A stretch of 17,579 bases of DNA from DATDMG01 sp036518955 (GTDB lineage: Bacteria; Actinomycetota; Actinomycetes; Actinomycetales; Kineosporiaceae). Positions 14,299 to 17,579 of the stretch are shown piece after piece. Under the pieces are notes generated by a model, which did no database searches, was not told where the DNA came from, and saw only the letters and a program-made list of their open reading frames with translations. The position numbers were made by a program, and so were the translations under genes. How positions within the stretch are numbered: position 1 is the first letter of the stretch; the number at the start of each line of letters is the position of its first letter. Location: assembly GCA_036518955.1 (NCBI GenBank), contig DATDMG010000103.1, positions 1-17,579 of the forward strand. The letters are read 5' to 3'.

Positions 14299-14790
14299 GA
14301 CGTCCTCCCAGCGTCATGCGTCCCTGCCGGACGTGTCCCTGCCGGACGTGTCCCTGCCAGGGCTGTGCAGGCGGTGGTCGCCTGGTTCCCGGTGCCGTGG
14401 CCCGTGTTGGGGCCGGAGCAGACGTGATCCTCCTGCGGTGATGCCACGGCACGGAACGGGATCGGGGTGGCCCCCGCGATCAAGAGGGCTTCGCCTTGTG
14501 GTACGTGGAGCAGCAGCCGGGCTTCGCCGGCGGTGAGGCCGAACGCCTGTTGGACGGCGTCGATCGCTTGCGGTGCTTGGCGCATCAGGATCTGGGTGGC
14601 GGCGTTGGAGACCACGGCAAGGCCGAGGTCGGAGCCCAGGACGTCGGCGGCGTCCTGGGTGACCACGGTCAGCCCGGCATGGCGTTTGCGGGCTGCTTTC
14701 GACATCCGGAAGAGGAACTTCGCGCCTTCGCCGTCGCGCAGCAGCATCCACGCCCGTCGACCACGACGAGTCGCCGCACCGGCCCCGAAC
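14295..14790 (-). pseudogene. VirB4-like conjugation ATPase, C-terminal remnant with a frameshift at Walker B
   Basis: The C-terminal part of the ATPase that powers type IV secretion-like conjugation machines. The open frame reads MLLRDGEGAKFLFRMSKAAR, then KRHAGLTVVTQDAADVLGSD, NAATQILMRQAPQAIDAV and FGLTAGEARLLL, a sequence typical of actinobacterial VirB4 homologues. Immediately upstream, in another frame, is RRLVVVD. Restoring one base after GAC 14756-14758 gives VVVDEAWMLLRD, the Walker B box. The N-terminal several hundred residues are absent and an inverted transposase fragment starts instead. The C-terminus ends in a tandemly repeated GTRPA segment. Its TGA overlaps the coupling-protein GTG, so the two were once an operon. 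Confidence 0.78.
14321..14365. repeat. Three tandem copies of a 15-base repeat
   Basis: TCCCTGCCGGACGTG occurs exactly at 14321-14335 and 14336-14350, and degenerately at 14351-14365. On the minus strand it codes for AGTRP repeats at the C-terminus of the VirB4-like remnant, just before the next gene's ribosome site. Confidence 0.85.
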
Positions 14791-14854
14791 CGCGCGCCGG
14801 TCGGGTGGGCCGGGATGCGCGTCCGGCTGGGCGCCCCGCCGTAGGACCGGTCGA

Positions 14855-14908
14855 CGCGCTGCTGGCGCTGGATGCGGTGTGGGGCGACATCGACACCGGC
14901 GACGCCAC
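14855..14908 (+). other. Unassigned coding-like scrap at the inversion junction
   Basis: The plus strand reads DALLALDAVWGDIDTG. In VirB4-type ATPases a 'LLALDAVW' helix precedes Walker B, but here it would be inverted relative to the VirB4 remnant, with the inverted transposase piece right behind. This could mark an inversion endpoint. It is short and may be chance. Confidence 0.15.
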
Positions 14909-15242
14909 CAGGAGAAGATCGGGTCGTACAAGAACAACGGGCGGGAATGGATGCCCGCCGGGCGGCCCGAACAGGTCAACGTGTACGACGTCATCGACCG
15001 CGAGACCGGCAAGGTCACCCCGTACGGGGTCTACGACGTGACCACCAACACCGGGTGGGTCGGGGTGGGCACCGACCACGACACCGCCGCGTCGCGGTCG
15101 CCACCATCGGCCACTGGTGGGACCAGATCGGGCAGGCCGCCTACCCCGACGCGACCCAACTGTTGATCACCCCCGACGGCGGCGGGTCCAACGGCTACCG
15201 CACCCGGCAGTGGAAGACCGAACTGCCGCCCTAGTCGGCGAC
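14909..15242 (+). pseudogene. ISAzo13-family transposase, internal fragment
   Basis: Plus-strand sequence for part of the DDE transposase of ISAzo13-type elements. QEKIGSYKNNGREWMPAGRP opens the piece, then VTPYGVYDVTTNTGWVGVGT and DHDTAA. After a one-base deletion near 15092 the next frame continues VAVATIGHWWDQIGQAAYPD, then TQLLITPDGGGSNGYRTRQW and KTEL. A second lesion near 15225 turns the expected 'KTELAAL' into a stop. The start, the first catalytic part and the C-terminal third are missing. No terminal repeats or target duplication could be found, so this is a dead scrap inserted opposite to the VirB4 remnant. Confidence 0.8.
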
Positions 15243-15293
15243 CACGACGCCGCCAGCGGCCCTGGTGGTGATTCTGCCGGACGGGTCGCTCAT
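15231..15293 (-). pseudogene. Possible N-terminal scrap of a NUDIX hydrolase
   Basis: From ATG 15293 the minus strand reads MSDPSGRITTRAAGGVVVAD and then stops at the transposase junction. 'IRAAGGVV' is the usual first strand of NUDIX proteins, whose G-x5-E-x7-REUxEExGU box would come later and is absent here. Twenty residues cannot settle it. The remaining bases up to 15407 hold no recognisable gene. Confidence 0.15.
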
Positions 15294-15407
15294 GACTGCG
15301 TGCCTCCCGTGGCCTCGACGGTTCCGCGGTCCGACCGGCTGGCGGTGCAGCGGGCTCCCCGGCGTGCTCCAGGTCAGCAGCACGATGTTGCTCTGACGGG
15401 GGCGTCA

Positions 15408-16034
15408 TCACACGGGTTGCCACCCCTCGGCAGACGCGCGGACGTACGTGGACCACAGCGCGGCAATGTCGTCCCCGGCTCGCGCTGTCCAGAACTCATC
15501 GCTGTACGTGCCGTTGCGAAGAGCCGCGTCGAGGTCCTGAACGACGCCATCGCCGCCCGCGTCGACGGTCCAGGCCAGGAACCGGGCCGTGGCCCGATAC
15601 CCGTCGGTGCGGGTACTGCCGCGTTCATGGCGGGCGATCGACCACCCGCAGGCCGCGTTGTCCCTGCCGAACCGGTACCGCGCGTAGTCGGCGACGCCCT
15701 CGACCCAGTGCCACCAATGGGCATACGTCTCAGAGGAATACGCCTGCACGATGTGGGTGACCTCGTGGGTGACGATGTCGAGGTCGCGGGGGTGGGCGCG
15801 GGCATAGGCTGCGCTGACGGTGATGACGCCGCCCCCGGCGGCTGCGGGGCCGTCGGTGTAGCCAGGGTCGACGACGAGGCGGATCCGGGTCGCCGTGGCG
15901 GGATTGAAGAAGTCGGTGATGGCCGGGACGACGTGGGTAAGGGTGTCGAGGTAGCCGTTGACCGTAGCGGCGGGCACCTTTGGGTCCAGGACGCGGACCG
16001 CCACGTCCGGTCTACGGGGTCCCCTGGACCTCAT
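15408..16034 (-). CDS. Basic secretory protein (BSP)-family metallopeptidase-like protein
   Basis: A 208-residue protein containing the bacterial/plant basic secretory protein peptidase domain. In order: VRVLDPKVPAATVNGYLDTL, IRLVVDPGYTDGPAAAGGGV, ARAHPRDLDIVTHEVTHIVQ with the zinc motif HEVTH (residues 90-94), then HWVEGVADYARYRFG, whose Glu/Asp may complete the metal site. Family members are usually secreted, but no signal peptide is present here. ATG 16034 is chosen because GAGGTGG precedes it. The frame is open to GTG 16211, but those 59 extra residues resemble neither a leader nor the family, so the natural N-terminus may have been lost. It stands alone, with no operon partner. Confidence 0.72.
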   Translation of the reverse strand: MRSRGPRRPDVAVRVLDPKVPAATVNGYLDTLTHVVPAITDFFNPATATRIRLVVDPGYTDGPAAAGGGVITVSAAYARAHPRDLDIVTHEVTHIVQAYSSETYAHWWHWVEGVADYARYRFGRDNAACGWSIARHERGSTRTDGYRATARFLAWTVDAGGDGVVQDLDAALRNGTYSDEFWTARAGDDIAALWSTYVRASAEGWQPV

Positions 16035-16037
16035 CGC

Positions 16038-16044
16038 CCACCTC
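16038..16044 (-). promoter_or_regulatory. Ribosome binding site candidate for the BSP-like gene
   Basis: GAGGTGG on the minus strand, three bases before ATG 16034 (six from its GAGG core). It is the only good site in the frame between 16034 and 16211. Confidence 0.45.
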
Positions 16045-16236
16045 GCATCGATTGATCCCGTTCGCGCTTCGATGAAGCATGCTGCCACCGAACCGGTCTC
16101 CGCGCCGGCCTCGACGAGCCGGTCGAACTGGGCGTGCACGCTGGTGGCGTCGGGCGCGCACGCGACAAGCAAGGAGCCGCTCTTCGGCGAGATCAATACT
16201 CTGGGCAACACGCTGACATGCCGCCGTCAGGGTGCC

Positions 16237-16488
16237 TCATTGCGCAGCGGATGTCACCAACAGTGACGGGGTCGTTGCCGTGACGTACCCCAGCACGGGC
16301 GCGAAGAACCCGAATGTCAGTCCCGAGGCAGCCGTCACGGCTCGCCGCACGGCCGCCATCCGCGACCTGTCCGGGCCGGTGAGGACCACCTGCTCGTCGA
16401 GCACCAGCAGCGACAGGTAGGCTGGCAGCAGGGCCAGGTTTCCCGCATCGAGGGCGACCAAGGCGCCGTTTGAGAGCGCCGTTCGCAT
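16237..16488 (-). pseudogene. Truncated CcdA/DsbD-like membrane protein fragment
   Basis: From ATG 16488 the minus strand encodes MRTALSNGALVALDAGNLAL, then LPAYLSLLVLDEQVVLTG and MAAVRRAVTAASGLTFGFFA, to a stop at 16237. The 'FALLPAYLSLLVL ... RAVRATAxxTxGF' pattern is that of the first two helices of CcdA-type thiol-disulfide transporters. In these the sequence before it is normally NPCGF; here it is DAGNL, so the redox cysteine is missing. Only about 83 residues remain of an expected 220-plus. The open frame reaches to 16584, but that part is not family-like. Most likely a dead fragment, though the assignment depends on one short pattern. Confidence 0.4.
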
Positions 16489-16763
16489 CGTTGGCTGGTC
16501 CACGCCCGCCCCCGCACCAGATCGCGACCGGACAGCCGCACCCATCCTGGCCGCCACGGCCCGGGCAGGCCCAGGATGCAGCACGTCGCGCAGGTCGCGC
16601 GACCCCCGGCGTCATCTCCACCCGGCGCCGCTCCTGCTGCGCGATGCTCCTGGTGTTACCGAACGTTGCGCGGCCCGATGGATGCGGCACCAAAGACTTC
16701 GAGCTGGACCGCCGAGGCTGCGGTTCGCGTCGGCCCTGATCTCTTCGCGGCTTACCGCTGCCA
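16489..16763. other. No recognisable gene
   Basis: Both strands have open frames here, but all are Arg/Pro/Ala-rich shadows without family patterns. I see no RNA gene, repeat or clear regulatory site. Confidence 0.4.
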
Positions 16764-17279
16764 TCAACGGCGACGCTGCTGACGTGGCGATTCCGGGTCC
16801 GCGGCAGCGACCGCGGACCGACGCCAGGGTTCCCAGGGATGCGAGCGTATGGCGCACTCGCCCAGCATCAGGTCGGGAAGCTCCCTCAAGGAGGGCGCCG
16901 CGCGTACCAGGTGCGACAGGTGCACAAGTCGGACGTCCTTTGCTGGCAGGTGCGCGTGCTCACGGTCGCACAGCACTTGCCAGTCCTCGCCGCGTCTCTC
17001 ATCACGCTCGCGGAACACGTAGGCGACAGTCGCGCCGTCCTGCAGGTGCGCGCAGGAGAACACCATCTTGTCTGCGGGGGCTGGCATCACCCAGTCCGGG
17101 TCCCGAGCGAGCGCGCCTGTGCGGCTGCTCGGGACGCGCCAGGATTCGGGTTGGCGGTCGCGGGCCAGTTCGTGCGCGCCCGGCTGCCACGGCCAGATGC
17201 CATCCAGGTCGGTCCAAACAAGCTGGACGGCGTCCGTGGGCCTGCGGCAGGGCTCCGGCGCGGACACCGGTTTGCGCAA
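16764..17279 (-). pseudogene. DUF4262/DUF2185-like protein lacking its N-terminal part
   Basis: The frame opens only two codons after a TGA, at TTG 17279. Its start reads AVQLVWTDLDGIWPWQPG (about residues 17-34), which resembles the C-terminal end of DUF4262 proteins ('LQVVWPDRDGRFPWEPGY'). It continues with DWVMPAPADKMVFSCAHLQD, GATVAYVFRERDER, EDWQVLCDREHAHL and VRLVHLSHLVRAAPSLRELP, similar to DUF2185-type domains that accompany it. No other frame upstream supplies the missing DUF4262 beginning (AYTVGL region), so the 5' part seems deleted. Function of these domains is not established, and some relatives are linked to toxin immunity. An intact but divergent short gene is the alternative. 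Confidence 0.5.
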
Positions 17280-17405
17280 TGGTCAGGTCGGTACCCCCGG
17301 CGGGACACCCACCATATGCACACACGGCCAGCGCGACGACGCGGTCGCAATCAGCAGATCATGGACACTGCCCATGAGACGACCATGAGCCCGCCAGCAG
17401 AAGCC

Positions 17406-17579
17406 CTAGACCGCCGCGGTGTGCGCGACGAGCGCGAACGCCGCGTCCTGAGTCGCCAGTTGGACGACGTCAGACGATGGCCGGCTGAGCGACTCCCTGA
17501 TCTCAGCCTCCGCCCGGATGGCCTGCTCGATCGCGCCCACGGTTCGCGCGGGGTCCTTCCGGTGCGCCTCGGCAAGCCA
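17406..17579 (-). CDS. C-terminal end of an unidentified gene (5' part outside the window)
   Basis: From the last base the minus strand is open for 57 codons to TAG at 17406. The text is protein-like and strongly helical: LAEAHRKDPARTVGAIEQ, then AIRAEAEIRESLSR and DVVQLATQDAAFALVAHTAA. Third-position GC is high, as expected for a real gene, and the other frames are Arg/Ser-rich shadows. I do not recognise the family. The span 17280-17405 after it has no gene I can support. Confidence 0.5.
   Translation of the reverse strand, partial: WLAEAHRKDPARTVGAIEQAIRAEAEIRESLSRPSSDVVQLATQDAAFALVAHTAAV

Noticed and set aside
13282..14427. 381-codon plus-strand frame
   Set aside because: Antisense to the coupling-protein relic, with no recognisable domain.
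15117..16055. 312-codon plus-strand frame running from the ISAzo13 fragment through the BSP-like gene
   Set aside because: Beyond the transposase piece it is only the antisense of the peptidase frame, and it shows no domain of its own.
16682..17377. 231-codon plus-strand frame
   Set aside because: Arg/Ala/Pro/Ser-rich shadow opposite the DUF4262/DUF2185-like frame.

Overview
The window reads as chromosomal DNA of a high-GC Gram-positive actinomycete. Evidence is the strong GC bias at third codon positions, frequent GTG starts, and gene families typical of that phylum: a DUF4242 protein of the SCO4226 type, actinobacterial conjugation ATPases, and ISAzo13 and IS630 transposases. Genus cannot be assigned. 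I see no rRNA, tRNA or CRISPR array.

Left edge (1-378): the 5' end of an IS630-type transposase on the minus strand, its presumed terminal region, and a short stretch of unplaced coding-like sequence.

Main block (379-12000, all minus strand, transcribed right to left): a compact polysaccharide/glycoconjugate operon. In transcription order it holds a GT2 (dolichyl-phosphate-mannose-synthase-like) transferase, three consecutive GT4 transferases, a large multi-spanning GT-C-like membrane protein, a DUF1616-like membrane protein, a NodB-type polysaccharide deacetylase, a hexapeptide (CysE-like) acetyltransferase, a Wzx-like flippase and a fourth GT4. Most junctions overlap (ATGA, GTGA, TGATG or 10 bp), so translation is probably coupled. 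A plausible reading is that cytoplasmic GT4s build a repeat unit, the deacetylase/acetyltransferase pair modifies it, the flippase exports it, and the GT-C protein acts on a lipid-linked substrate at the membrane. No phosphoglycosyl transferase, chain-length regulator or certain Wzy polymerase is visible. Between the GT2 and the first GT4 is the start of an NAD-dependent epimerase that stops after ten codons, a sign that the operon has lost a gene.

Right block (12085-17579): more GC-rich and heavily decayed. It holds a DUF4242 gene with two compensating frameshifts, then adjoining remnants of a VirB4-like and a VirD4-like conjugation ATPase with frameshifts, a nonsense codon and missing ends. 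Next come an inverted ISAzo13 transposase fragment, a basic-secretory-protein metallopeptidase with an intact HExxH motif, a truncated CcdA-like fragment, a 5'-truncated DUF4262/DUF2185-like gene, and the 3' end of an unidentified gene running off the window. I interpret this block as the graveyard of an integrative conjugative element or plasmid beside the polysaccharide locus.
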